Positions 32,298-43,300 of a DNA stretch of 64,000 nucleotides are shown here, in pieces. Source of the DNA: JAWLHU01 sp049325315. Its GTDB lineage: Bacteria > Bacillota > Sulfobacillia > Symbiobacteriales > Symbiobacteriaceae. The stretch spans positions 1-64,000 of the forward strand of contig JBMONB010000114.1 of NCBI GenBank assembly GCA_049325315.1, given 5' to 3'. Each line of letters starts with the position of its first letter. Position 1 is the first letter of the stretch. The translations under genes were made by a program, and so were the position numbers. The notes below the pieces were generated by a model. That model saw only the letters and a list, made by a program, of their open reading frames with translations. It ran no database searches and had not been told where the DNA came from.

Positions 32298-33572
32298 GTG
32301 AAGCGCTTCCTGTCTACGCTTCTCGCTGCGACCCTGGCCGCCTCCGTCCTGGCCGGCTGCGGCGGCATGAAGGAGCCCGCCCCCGCTGCCAAGGAAGAGC
32401 CGAAGAAGACCGAGACCCCCGCTGCCGCCAAGGGCGACTCCACCGGCGTCACCGAGACCACCATCAAGGTGGGCGGCTTCGCCGCTCAGTCCGGCCCGGT
32501 CGCTCCCATCGGCATCTCGGTTCGCAAGGGCTTCGAGGCCTTTATCAAGCACACCAACGACAACGGCGGCGTGCATGGCCGCAAGATCGAGATCGTGAAC
32601 GTGGCCGACGACGCCTTCGACGGCGGCAAGGCGCTGGCTGCTACCAAGCAGCTGGTGGAGTCCGACAAGGTCTTCGCCCTGGCCCCGGTACTGGGCACCC
32701 CGGGCTACCTGGCCTCCATGGACTACATCGTCGAGAAGAACGTCCCGCTGGTCTACCCGATGACCGGCGTCGAGCAGACCGCCCATCCGGCCAAGAAGAA
32801 CATCTTCGCTGTGCAGCCGAACAACTTCGACGAGGCCAAGGTCCTGACCCAGTATGCGGTCAAGGAGCTGGGCAAGAAGAAGATCGCCGTCTTCTGGCAG
32901 AACTCGGACATGGGCAAGCAGGGCCTGAAGGGCATCAAGGAGATCGCCCCGAAGCTGGGCGCCGAGATCGTCTACGAGGCCCCGCACGACGTGAAGGCCG
33001 TTGACTTCGCCACCCCGGTGCTGAACGCCAAGGCCAAGGGCGCCGAGGCCGTCATCGTCTTCACCACCCTGGCCGAGACCGTCGGCATCCTCAAGGAGGC
33101 CAAGAAGCAGGGCCTGACCGCTCAGATGCTCACCTCCTACGTCAACGCCGACCCGATCAACCTGCCTAAGCTGGCCGGTGACGCCGCTGTTGGCCTGATC
33201 GCCGGCGGCTGGGTGCCGGTTGCTGACCCGAACAGCCCCGACATCAAGAAGTTCTACGAGATCTACGGCTCCTACAACAAGGACAAGGACGGCAAGCCCG
33301 AGCTGCCCAACGCCTTCACCACCGCCGGCTGGATCGCCGCCGAGCTGCTGGTCAAGGGCCTGCAGGACGCCGGCAAGGATCTGACCCGTGAGAAGCTGGT
33401 TGCCGCCCTCGAGAACCTCAATAACTTCAACGGCATCATGGCCAAGGGCATCTCCTATGGCCCCGGCAATCGGTCCGGCGTGCTCAACTTCTACCTGAAC
33501 AAGGTCGAGAAGCAGGGCGACCAGGTCATCATGCTGCCGATCAGCAAGGAAGCTTACAAGCTGGAGCGCTAA
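32298..33572 (+). CDS. livK: Branched-chain amino acid-type ABC transporter substrate-binding lipoprotein, copy 1
   Basis: A 424-residue periplasmic-binding-protein-fold lipoprotein. The signal VKRFLSTLLAATLAASVLAGC has lipobox LAGC with the lipidated Cys at 21, followed by a Pro/Ala/Lys-rich linker and a type I binding protein of the LivK family (TIKVGGFAAQSGPVAPIG, GGVHGRKIEIVNVADDA, VYPMTGVEQTAHPAKKN). GTG 32298 has a perfect GAGGAGGT 7 nt upstream. The permeases and ATPases follow; the hairpin at 33597-33626 probably protects its mRNA so the binding protein is made in excess. Branched-chain amino acids are the likely but unproven ligands. Confidence 0.9.
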   Translation: MKRFLSTLLAATLAASVLAGCGGMKEPAPAAKEEPKKTETPAAAKGDSTGVTETTIKVGGFAAQSGPVAPIGISVRKGFEAFIKHTNDNGGVHGRKIEIVNVADDAFDGGKALAATKQLVESDKVFALAPVLGTPGYLASMDYIVEKNVPLVYPMTGVEQTAHPAKKNIFAVQPNNFDEAKVLTQYAVKELGKKKIAVFWQNSDMGKQGLKGIKEIAPKLGAEIVYEAPHDVKAVDFATPVLNAKAKGAEAVIVFTTLAETVGILKEAKKQGLTAQMLTSYVNADPINLPKLAGDAAVGLIAGGWVPVADPNSPDIKKFYEIYGSYNKDKDGKPELPNAFTTAGWIAAELLVKGLQDAGKDLTREKLVAALENLNNFNGIMAKGISYGPGNRSGVLNFYLNKVEKQGDQVIMLPISKEAYKLER

Positions 33573-33596
33573 TCTGGCCCTGCGGCCAGGCCTGTT

Positions 33597-33626
33597 ACAG
33601 GGGGGAGACTTCGGCCTCCCCCCTGT
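33597..33626 (+). other. Strong stem-loop between livK1 and livH1
   Basis: Bases 33597-33607 pair perfectly with 33616-33626 (11 bp). There is no U-run and the next gene starts 36 nt later, so it is most likely an mRNA stabiliser or partial attenuator that lets livK exceed the membrane components. Confidence 0.6.
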
Positions 33627-33661
33627 GCCTGTGGCTGAGGCTCACTAAGGAGGTTACACCT

Positions 33662-34531
33662 GTGATTCTGGCCCAGCAGATTATCAGTGGTTTGGCCACT
33701 GGGTCGCTGTACGCCCTGGCCGCACTGGGCCTCGTTCTGATCTTCAAGACGTCGGACGTGGTCAACTTCGCACAGGGCGAGATGGCGATGTTCGGCACCT
33801 TCGTCGCCTTCACCCTGATGACCAGTGGAGGTGTCCCCTACTGGGGTGCCTTCTTCCTGGCCCTTGGCTTCGCAGCGCTCTTCGGCGCATCGATCGAGCG
33901 AATCGTGCTGCGCCCCCTGAACAAGGCGCCGCTGATCTCGGTCCTCATCGTGACCCTCGGCCTCTTTAATATCATCAACGGTGTCGCCGGCTGGATCTGG
34001 GGCTACGAGCAGCAGCCGTTCCCCGAAGGCGTCAGCGGCGCGCCGATCCAGATGGGCGGGGTCGTCTTCACCCTGCCGAACATCTTGAATCTCGTCGTCG
34101 CCCTGTCGGTGATGCTGGTCTTCTTCGCCATGTTCAAGTACTCCATGATGGGCATTGCCATGCGGGCGGTGGCGGAGAACCGCATCGCCGCCAAGCTGGT
34201 GGGTGTCCACACCAACCGGGTCCTGGCCCTTACCTGGGGGTTGGGCGGCATTCTGGCGGCCACCGCCGGCATTCTGATCGCCCCGGTCACTACCCTCGAA
34301 ATCAACATGATGGCCGATATGCAGATCAAGGCCTTCACCGCTGCGGTCCTCGGCGGCTTCACCTCGCTCCCCGGCGCCGTGGTGGGCGGTCTCGCCCTGG
34401 GCGTGCTGGAGAACGTGGTGGGCCAGTATGTGCCGCAGCTCAAGACGCCGTTTGCCTTCGGGCTCATCGTGCTCGTGCTCCTCATTCGCCCGGCGGGCTT
34501 GCTCGGGACGATTCAGAAGAAGAAGGTGTAG
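33662..34531 (+). CDS. livH: Branched-chain amino acid-type ABC permease LivH, copy 1
   Basis: A 289-residue integral membrane protein with about eight helices. The start ILAQQIISGLATGSLYALAALGLVLIF, the NFAQGEMAMFGTF segment and GGFTSLPGAVVGGLALGVLE motif are typical LivH. GTG 33662 has AAGGAGGT 8 nt upstream. It is the first membrane component of a livH-livM-livG-livF block transcribed after livK1. Confidence 0.93.
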   Translation: MILAQQIISGLATGSLYALAALGLVLIFKTSDVVNFAQGEMAMFGTFVAFTLMTSGGVPYWGAFFLALGFAALFGASIERIVLRPLNKAPLISVLIVTLGLFNIINGVAGWIWGYEQQPFPEGVSGAPIQMGGVVFTLPNILNLVVALSVMLVFFAMFKYSMMGIAMRAVAENRIAAKLVGVHTNRVLALTWGLGGILAATAGILIAPVTTLEINMMADMQIKAFTAAVLGGFTSLPGAVVGGLALGVLENVVGQYVPQLKTPFAFGLIVLVLLIRPAGLLGTIQKKKV

Positions 34532-34534
34532 CCC

Positions 34535-35554
34535 ATGACCAAGAAGCTGCTCTACGGAATCGGCTTCGCGGCCTTGCTGGTGCTGCCCCAGGCCTTGCCC
34601 AGCGAGCTTTCGTGGCTGGTGTTTATGCTGAACCGGGCGCTTATCTTCGCCATCATGGCGATCGGCCTCAACCTGCTGACCGGCTATGCAGGGCAGATCT
34701 CGATCGGCCATGCCGCCTTCATGGCGGTGGGCGCCTTCGCCTCCCACGGCCTGTCCGCTGTGGTGGGCATGCCGGTCTGGTTTTCGATACCGCTGGGCGC
34801 CCTGATCGCCGCGGTGGTCGGCTACGGGCTCGGCTTCCCGGCGCTCCGCCTCGCGGGCCACTACCTGGCCATTGCCACCCTGGGCTTCGGCGTGGCGATC
34901 CCCCAGGTGCTGAACCTCTGGGAGTCGCTCACCGGCGGCTGGACCGGCGTCAAGCCGGAGGCGCCGTACTTCCACCCGATCTCCTTCCGGGAGGATCGGA
35001 TCTACTACTACCTGATCCTCTTCGGCCTGCTCTTCCTGACCTGGGTCGCCTACAACATCGTGAAGAGCCGCACCGGCCGGGCCTTTATCGCCCTGCGGGA
35101 CTCCGAGGTGGCTGCCCAGGCGATGGGCATCAGCCTGACCCGCTACAAGACCACCGCCTTCGCCGTCTCGGCCTTCTACGCCGGCTTTGGCGGCGCCCTG
35201 TACGGCCACATGATCAACTACATCTCGCCGCATGACTTCAACCTGGGCATCTCCATGGAGCTGTTTACGGCGATCGTGCTGGGCGGTCTGGCCTCGATTC
35301 GGGGCTCGATCATCGGGGCGCTCTTCCTGTCGTTCCTGCCGAAGCTGACGGAGCGGGTCTCGCTGGCGCTGCAGAAGTCGGGCGCCTTTGAGCACTCCCA
35401 CTTCCTGCAGAACGTCTTCAAGAACTTCAACCAGGTGCTGACCGGCGTGATCCTGGTGCTGGTGGTCCTCTACCTGCCGCTGGGCCTGGTGGACCTGTGG
35501 CGCCGGGCCAAGGGCTGGCTTGGCAGCCGGGCCGCCGTGAAGGAGGGGAAGTAG
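34535..35554 (+). CDS. livM: Branched-chain amino acid-type ABC permease LivM, copy 1
   Basis: A 339-residue LivM-type permease with about ten hydrophobic segments, the AIGLNLLTGYAGQISIGHAAFMAVGAFA motif and the cytoplasmic loop GRAFIALRDSEVAAQAMGI that contacts the ATPase. It starts 3 nt after livH and ends 1 base before livG. Confidence 0.93.
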   Translation: MTKKLLYGIGFAALLVLPQALPSELSWLVFMLNRALIFAIMAIGLNLLTGYAGQISIGHAAFMAVGAFASHGLSAVVGMPVWFSIPLGALIAAVVGYGLGFPALRLAGHYLAIATLGFGVAIPQVLNLWESLTGGWTGVKPEAPYFHPISFREDRIYYYLILFGLLFLTWVAYNIVKSRTGRAFIALRDSEVAAQAMGISLTRYKTTAFAVSAFYAGFGGALYGHMINYISPHDFNLGISMELFTAIVLGGLASIRGSIIGALFLSFLPKLTERVSLALQKSGAFEHSHFLQNVFKNFNQVLTGVILVLVVLYLPLGLVDLWRRAKGWLGSRAAVKEGK

Positions 35555-36337
35555 ATGGCGATTCTGGAGCTGAAGGGCGTCACGGTCCGCTTCGGCGGCA
35601 TCGTCGCCGTCAATGGCCTCGACCTGTCGGTGGAGGAGGGGACGATTCACGGTCTGATCGGCCCCAACGGCGCCGGCAAGTCTACCGTCTTCAACGTGCT
35701 CTCCCGCTATTACGATCCGGCAGAGGGCAGCGTCTCCTTCGACGGCAAGAACCTGCTCTCCGCCCAGCCCCACGACGTGATCAACCGCGGCATTGCCCGC
35801 ACCTTTCAGAACGTGGAGCTGTTCAAGGGGCTCTCGGTCTGGGACAACCTCATGGTCGGCCAGAACCGCACCTTCCGGTACGGGCTGCTGGGTTCCGCCT
35901 TCGCCCCGCTGCTGCCCGCCGTGCGCCGGCAGGAGAAGGAGGCCCGCGACCGGGCCATGGAGATCCTGGAGTTCCTCGGCATCGCCGCCCACAAGGACTC
36001 CTTCCCGCAGTTCCTGCCGTACGGCATTCAGAAGCGGGTGGAGTTCGCCCGGGCGCTGGTCAGCCAGCCGAAGCTCATTCTACTCGACGAGCCCGCCGCC
36101 GGCATGAACCACGGTGAGACCGGCGACCTGGCCGATCTGATTCGGGTGATGCGTGACAAGTACAAGACCACCGTGCTGCTGGTGGAGCACGACATGAGCC
36201 TGGTCATGTCGACCTGTGAGCGAATCACGGTCATGGAGTTCGGCCGCAAGATCGCCGACGGCACCCCCGCCGAGGTGCAGCAGAACCCGGCGGTAATCAA
36301 GGCCTACCTGGGCGAGGAGGAGGAAGCGCATGCTTAG
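35555..36337 (+). CDS. livG: ABC transporter ATPase LivG, copy 1
   Basis: A 260-residue ATPase with Walker A GPNGAGKST (36-44), the LPYGIQKRVEFARAL signature typical of LivG in place of LSGGQ, and Walker B LILLDEPAAGMNHGE. ATG directly follows the livM stop (TAGATG), with GGAGGGG upstream. It energises import of the livK1 ligand. Confidence 0.94.
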   Translation: MAILELKGVTVRFGGIVAVNGLDLSVEEGTIHGLIGPNGAGKSTVFNVLSRYYDPAEGSVSFDGKNLLSAQPHDVINRGIARTFQNVELFKGLSVWDNLMVGQNRTFRYGLLGSAFAPLLPAVRRQEKEARDRAMEILEFLGIAAHKDSFPQFLPYGIQKRVEFARALVSQPKLILLDEPAAGMNHGETGDLADLIRVMRDKYKTTVLLVEHDMSLVMSTCERITVMEFGRKIADGTPAEVQQNPAVIKAYLGEEEEAHA

Positions 36338-37034
36338 GCTGAAGAACGTCAGCGCCTCCTATGGCCGAATCCGCGCCCTGCACAACCTCACCCTGGAGGT
36401 ACCCGAGGGCAAGATTGTTGCCCTGCTGGGGGCCAACGGCGCCGGCAAGACCTCGACCCTGCGGGTGATCACCGGGCTGCTCCAGCCCACGGAGGGCACG
36501 GTGGAGCTGGCGGGCCGTGACCTGACCCGAATGGCTACCGAGGAGATCGTCCCCCTGGGCGTCTCCATGTCGCCGGAGGGCCGCCAGGTCTTCACCCACC
36601 TGACCGTGGCCGAGAATTTGAAGTTGGGCTCCTACACCCGCAAGGACGCCGCCGGCGTCAAGCGAGACATGGACTGGGTCCTCTCGCTCTTCCCCCGGCT
36701 GAAGGAGCGCTTCAGCCAGGTGGGCGGCACCCTCTCGGGCGGTGAGCAGCAGATGCTGGCCATCGGGCGGGCGCTGATGGCCCGGCCCAAGCTCCTGCTG
36801 CTCGACGAGCCCTCCCTCGGCCTGGCCCCGCTGATCGTGCGGGAGATCTTCGAGATCGTCAAGCAGGTCAACCGGGAGGGAATGTCGGTGCTGCTGGTGG
36901 AGCAGAACGCCAACCTGGCGCTGCGCACGGCGCACTACGCCTACATTCTCGAGACCGGTCGCCTGGTGATGGAGGGGCCGGCGGAAGATGTGCGCCAGAA
37001 CCCGGAGGTCAAGAAGATCTACCTGGGTGGATAG
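36330..37034 (+). CDS. livF: ABC transporter ATPase LivF, copy 1
   Basis: A 234-residue ATPase with Walker A GANGAGKTS, signature LSGGEQQMLAIGRAL and Walker B LLLLDEPSLGLAPLI. ATG 36330 overlaps the end of livG by 8 nt, showing translational coupling. It is the last gene of the operon, followed by a hairpin at 37044. Confidence 0.94.
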   Translation: MLRLKNVSASYGRIRALHNLTLEVPEGKIVALLGANGAGKTSTLRVITGLLQPTEGTVELAGRDLTRMATEEIVPLGVSMSPEGRQVFTHLTVAENLKLGSYTRKDAAGVKRDMDWVLSLFPRLKERFSQVGGTLSGGEQQMLAIGRALMARPKLLLLDEPSLGLAPLIVREIFEIVKQVNREGMSVLLVEQNANLALRTAHYAYILETGRLVMEGPAEDVRQNPEVKKIYLGG

Positions 37035-37043
37035 CTGAAGAGT

Positions 37044-37075
37044 AGGCCGAGGGGAGCTTCCCCTCGGCCTCATTT
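37044..37075 (+). terminator. Terminator-like hairpin after livF1
   Basis: Bases 37044-37055 pair perfectly with 37059-37070 (12 bp, 3-nt loop). The following CATTTGC is a weak U-tract, but it is the only candidate end for the liv operon. Confidence 0.6.
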
Positions 37076-37165
37076 GCACAGATGGTCGGGTGAGCACCCC
37101 CCGTTGAATGCCCCTCACATTCTATGCGAATGTTGTGTAAATTTAAACGGAGTTGTGATTGTTTG

Positions 37166-37194
37166 AGGCCGAGGGGGGAGACTCCCCTCGGTCT
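37166..37194 (+). repeat. Second copy of the livF1 downstream hairpin
   Basis: AGGCCGAGGGG (37166-37176) pairs with CCCCTCGGTCT (37184-37194) with one G:U pair. The arms nearly repeat those at 37044-37070. An AT-rich stretch separates the copies. In the 349-nt gap up to 37383 I see no gene: only these hairpins, an AT-rich region (37215-37330) that must contain the promoter of the S-layer gene, and an SD-like stretch described separately. Confidence 0.55.
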
Positions 37195-37354
37195 ACGCCA
37201 TTGATCCCTGTGTGTCCCCAGGCTATGTTAGATCATTTTATTTTATATCTCGACTAAGTGGTCCGAATCATCATATATTTGTGTTATTGTATATTGGTAT
37301 ATTGCGCTTACTCAGCCTTTGGAACATCTACTCCATACATATGGTGGCCAACGT

Positions 37355-37376
37355 AAGGAGGGGGTGCTCTCCCTCC
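37355..37376 (+). promoter_or_regulatory. SD-like stretch in a hairpin before the S-layer gene
   Basis: AAGGAGGGGG (37355-37364) is a perfect ribosome site but lies about 20 nt before ATG 37384, too far for normal use. Its GGAGGG can pair with CCCTCC (37371-37376), so it may be sequestered. The real start could also be a later GTG near 37450. Confidence 0.35.
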
Positions 37377-37383
37377 GGGTAGG

Positions 37384-40300
37384 ATGCAAAATCGGTACAC
37401 CTGGAGGTGCTTTTCCTTGTTTTCAGGGTCTCCGTTCCACTTTGGTCGGGTGCGGTGGCTTCTTATTGCCGTGCTGTTGGTAGGATCGCTGCTGGTGACG
37501 GCTCCGGCTGCCGAGGCGGCTACCTATGTGGTCAACAAGTTCACCGATTCGGCCACCGACCCCTGTGACGGCGTGGGCGACTGCTCGCTCCGGTCGGCCA
37601 TTATTAAGGCGAACAGCAACACGGGAGGGGACATCATACACGTCCCCACCGGAACCTATACACTGACCATCGCAGGGGCAGGGGAGAATCTGGGTGCCAC
37701 CGGCGATCTTGACATTACCGACAGCGTGACAATCATCGGGTCGGGTGGGAACGCGGACGGGTCCCCTGGTGCTACCGTAATTGAGGCTGGCTCAGCGGAC
37801 AGCGGCAACCCCACCCCCGGACCTGGACGGGGGATTGACCGCGTCTTTCATGTCAAGGCCAGCAGCGCGATCAGCGTCTCCATTAAGGCGGTAACCATCC
37901 AGTACGGAACCGCCGCCCGCATTGTCGACGGCAGCACCGTCGTCGACGAGGGATATGGCGGAGGGGTGGCGTTTGAGACCGACAGTGCGTATAGCTCGCT
38001 GACCCTGTATAACGTAGTCGTCGACAGCAATTCCACGGTGGAGCCCACCTATATGGCCGGCGGCGCGGGCGTTGACCTGTACAACATCGCGACCACCCCG
38101 CTCGCTCCGGTGACGATTGAGAAGTCGGTGATCAGCAACAACTACACCACCACGGGCGATGGCGGCGGCATCCATGCCGCCTATGTGAACCTGACCCTGA
38201 AGGATTCAACCGTCTCAGGCAACACCACCAGCAATGGCGCCGGCGGCTATGCCAGCGGTGGTGGACTTCTGATCGCGAATTCAGATGTGTCCATTCAGCG
38301 CAGCGCTTTCATCGGGAACACGGCCTATGGTCACGGCGGCGCAATCAGCGTCGTGTCCGGAACCGTCTCCATTAAGGACTCTACCTTCAGCGGCAACAGC
38401 GGCAACAACGCTACCAGCAGGGGCGGCGCAATCCACTACGATTACTCGGCCGGCAAGAGCCTGACGCTGACGAACGCAACCCTGACCGCCAACAGTGCAG
38501 CAACAGGCGGCGGGCTCTATAAGGGGACAGACGGCACGGTCACACTTCAAAACACTATTGTTTACGGGAACACCGCCACGACCAGCCCCGAGATCCACGG
38601 TGCGCTCGACACCGCCAACTCGTACAACAACATCGTGGACAGCGACGGGACTGGTGGCCTGACGAATGGCACCAACAACAACAAGGTGGGCGTAGACCCC
38701 CTCCTGAGAACCCTGGGGAACTACGGTGGCCCCACCCAGACCCATGCGCTGGCCTTCGGCAGCCCTGCGCAAGATGGTGGCTCCAATACCTACGCCTCGG
38801 CCCTGGACCAGCGGGGCCAGACCCGAATCCTTGACTCCGCCATTGACGCCGACACCACCCAGACGGTGGACATCGGTGCTTTCGAGACGCACCCGTCCCT
38901 GGTGGACATCCCTCCACAGAACCTGTCAGGCTCGACCGTCACCGTCAGCTTCACCGTGGCCGATGGGTCAAAGCCGATCACGGTGACGGGGACCTCCAGC
39001 AACGGGGAGGTGGTGGCCAACAGCGGCATCAGCGGCAGCGTCAGCGGCAGCACCGCCACGCTGACGATCACACCGCTGAAGAGCGGTGTGACCACCATTA
39101 CCGCGACCGTAACCGATTCGAGCAACAATAACGTCTCCATCTCTGACCAGTTCGAACTCACGGTGACCGTGAGCGCCAGCCCGCCATCGGTCACATCGGC
39201 AACCACCAGCGAGGAGACGCAGTCTACCTCCGGGCTGGTGATCAGCCCGGTCTCGGGGGACACGAACGTCTCCCACTTCAAAATCACCAACATCACCAAC
39301 GGGCGCCTCTTCCAGAACAACGGCAGCACAGAGATCACCAACGGGACGTTCATCACCCTGGCAGAGGGGCAGGCGGGGCTGAAGTTCACCCCCAGCCAGG
39401 ACAAGAACAGCCCCGGCGGGGACAGCTTCAGCTTCGATGTTCAGGCGGCTTACGACAGCGCCGGCGCCGGCCTGTCCACCGCTACCACCGCCACTATTAC
39501 GGTGACCGAGGAGAACGATGCCCCTATTGCCACCGCAGACAGCCTATCCAGCCAGGTGGAGGACTCCGGCCCCTGGACCATTTCCACTGCCAGCCTCTTA
39601 GCGAATGATACCGCGGGGCCGTCCAACGAGGGCGGGCAGAGCCTCACCGTCACCGCGGTCGCCGCCGGGACGGGCGGCAGCGTTACGCTCTCCGGCACCG
39701 ATGTGATCTTCACGCCCGCGGCCAACTTCTCCGGCGCTGCCAACTTTACCTATACCGTGACCGATAACGGCACCACTAACACGGTGGCTGACCCGAAGAG
39801 CGCCAGCGCTACGGCCAGCTTTACGGTAACGCCTGTGGCCGACACACCGTCGGTTACCAACGCTACCACGGAGGAGGATACCCAGTCCTCCAGCGGTCTG
39901 GTCATCACGCGGAACGCAGCGGACGGCGCCGAGGTGACCCACTTCCAAATCAGCGGGATCACCGGCGGGACGCTCTACAAGAACAATGGGAGCACCACCA
40001 TCGGTGAGGGGGAGTTCATCACCTTTGATGAGGGCAACGCCGGGCTGAAGTTCCTCCCCAGCCTCAACCTGAACAGTGACAACACCGCCACCTTCGGCTT
40101 CACCGTAAAGGCGGCCACCGATGAGTTCGGCGCCGGCCTGAGCAACGGTACCACCGCCAGCATTACGGTTACGGCGGCCAATGATCCCCCGGTGGGCGGC
40201 ACCGATACCGCCTCCGCTGTGCTGGAGGACTCAGCGGGCAACAGCATTGCCATGAGCACCCTGCTGGCGAACGACACGCCCGGGCCGACCAGCGACGAGA

Positions 40301-43300
40301 CCGAGACGCTCACCATCACCGCCGTGACACCGGGCACGGGCACCGCCAGCGTCACCATTGACGGGACCGATGTGCTCTTCACGCCCGAGGCCGACTACTA
40401 CGGGACCGCGACCTTCACGTACACCTTACAGGACAGCGGCAGCGCCCCGAATACAGCCACCGTGACGGTCAATGTTCCCGTAACGCCGGTGGCCGATATC
40501 CCCTCGGTAACCCCCGCCACCACGGCGGAGGATACCCAATCTGACGCCGGCCTGGTGATCAGCCGTAACGCCGTCGACGGCGCTGAGGTGACCCACTTTG
40601 AGATCAGCGGGATCACCGGCGGGCGGCTCTACAAGAACGACGGCGCCACGGAGATCCTGGCGGGAGACTATATCACCGCAGCCGAGGCCGGCGCAGGGCT
40701 GAAGTTCACGCCGAGTGCCGACCTGAACGGAACCACAGGCTTCGGCTTTACCGTCAAGGCTGCCACGAACAGCTCCGGCGCCGGGATCAGCGACGGTACC
40801 ACCGCCTCCATTACCGTGACCGGGGTCAACGATGAACCTACGGGCGTAAATGACACCCTGGCCAGCGTCGCCGAGGACTCCGGGCCCCGGACGATTCCCT
40901 TCGCCACCCTGATCGGCAACGATCTCAAGGGACCGAGCGACGAGAGCGGCCAGACCCTGACCGTCACCGGGGTCAGTGCGCCCACCGGTGGCACTGCAGC
41001 CATCTCCGGGACCGATGTGATCTTCACCCCCAGCGCCGACTTCAACGGCACGGCCAGCTTTACCTATACGGTGACCGACAACGGCACCACCGGTGGTCTG
41101 TCCGACCCCAAGAGCGGCACCGCCAACGCCAACTTCACCATCACCCCGGTGAATGACGCCCCGACGGGCACGAACGACACCCTGACCAGCGTGGGCGAGG
41201 ATTCGGCGCCCCGGAGCATCCCCTTCGCCGATCTATTGGGCAACGACAGCCCCGGACCTGCCGACGAGAGCGGCCAGGCGCTGACGATCACCGCGGTGAG
41301 CAACCCCACCGGCGGCACCGTCTCCATCTCCGGAACGAGCGTGGTCTTCACCCTGACCGCCAACTTCAGCGGGACGGCCAGCTTCGACTACACGCTGCGG
41401 GACGACGGCACGACCAACGGTGCCGCGGATCCGCTGACAGCCACGGCGAGCGCCTCCTTTACGGTGGCGCCGGCGGCGGAGGCGCCCACGGTGACCGCTG
41501 CCACCACCGCTGAGGATACCCAATCGACCAGCGGGCTGGTGATCACCCGGAACGCCGCTGACGGCGCCGAGGTGACCCACTTCCAGATCAGCGCGATCAC
41601 CGGAGGGACGCTCTACCAGAACAACGGCTCCACCGTTATCACAGACGGGGCCTACATACCTGCTACGGAGGGCAACGCCGGGCTGAAGTTCACCCCGAGC
41701 AATAACCTGAACGGAACCACCGGCTTCGGCTTCACGGTGAAGGCGGCGCTGGACGACTCCGGCACGGGCATCAGCGATGGCACCACCGTTGCGATCGTCG
41801 TGACCGAGGAGAACGACGCCCCCACCGGGGTCGACGACACGCTGACCAGCCGGGTTGAGGACTCCGGCCCCTGGACCATCCCGGGCGCCAGCCTGACCGG
41901 GAATGACCTGAAGGGCCCGTCCGACGAATCCGGCCAGTCCCTCACGGTCACGGCAGCGGACAGCGCCGTGGGCGGCTCCGTCAGCGTCGACCTCAACGGC
42001 GACGTAATCTTCACCCCCGCGGCCAACTTCTACGGCCCCGCCAGCTTCCGCTACACCCTGGCCGATAACGGCACCACAAGCGGTGTCGCCGATCCCAAGA
42101 CAGGCACGGCCATCGCCAGCTTTGTGATCACCGCTGCCGCGGACGAGCCCCAGGTCACCGCGACCACCACCGCCGAGGAGACCCAGTCCGCCAGCGGTCT
42201 GGTGATCACCCGGAACGCCGTTGACGGTGCCGAGGTGACCCACTTCCAGCTCAGCGGGATTACCGGCGGGAGGCTCTACAAGAACGACGGGAACACAGAG
42301 ATCCTGGAGGGAGCCTACATTACGGCAGCCGAGGGCACCGCCGGGCTAAGGTTCACCCCGGGCGCCGACCTGAACGGAACAGCCTTTGGCTTTACCGTGA
42401 AGGGCGCTCTGGATGCATCGGGCACGGGCCTTAGCAGCGGCACGGCAGCTTCGATCACCGTGACCGAGGTGAATGACGCCCCGACCGGAGCGAACGATGC
42501 GCTAACCCTGCTGGAGGACTCCGGCCCCTGGACCATCCCCTTCAGCACCCTCCTGTCCAACGACAGCGCCGGCCCTGCGAACGAGAGCGACCAGAGCCTG
42601 ACCATTTCCGCTGCGGCGGGCGCTTCGGGTGGGACGGTCGCCCTCTCTGGTTCGAATGTGATCTTCACGCCAACTGCCGATCACAACGGTACCGCCAGCT
42701 TCACCTACACCCTGGCGGATGACGGCGCCACCAACGGCGTCACCGATCCCAAGAGCGACACAGCCACCGTCACCATCACCATCCCCGCGGTGAACGATCC
42801 CCCGGTTGGCGCAGATGACACCCTGGCCGATGTGGTCGAAGATGCGGGGCCGTGGACCATCTCCTTCGCCGCTCTGCTGGCGAATGACAGCACCGGCCCG
42901 GCCGACGAGGGGGGGCAGAGCCTGACCATCATATCGGTAGGCGAGGCGGTGGGCGGAACGGCAGCCATCGCCGGAACAGACGTGATCTTCACGCCCACTC
43001 CAGATTTCACCGGCACCGCTAGCTTCACTTACACCCTGGAGGATAACGGCACCACCGATGGCGGCGCCGACCCGAAGAGCGACACCGCCGCCGCCACCTT
43101 CACCGTCACCCCGGTCAACGACGCCCCCGTGGCGCAGGATTCGATCCGGTCAGTGACCGTCGGGGCGACCCTGAAGGGCACTGTGACCGCCACCGATGTG
43201 GATGGCGATCCCCTCACCTTCAGCGTGGTCGGTGCGCCCACCAGGGGCACCGTGACCATGACCGCAGCCGGCGCTTTCTCCTATGTGGGGACCTCCACGG

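Noticed and set aside
33650..33675. GTTAC before livH1 as another SARP box
   Set aside because: It is a single copy overlapping the ribosome site, without a second heptamer at 11 bp.
33569..35992. Very long open frame antisense to livHMG (about 800 codons), and similar ones at 57377-59083, 21517-23277, 4806-6035 and 17273-18850
   Set aside because: They are mirror frames of strongly coding GC-rich genes: rich in Arg, Gly, His and Pro, without recognisable domains or suitable ribosome sites.
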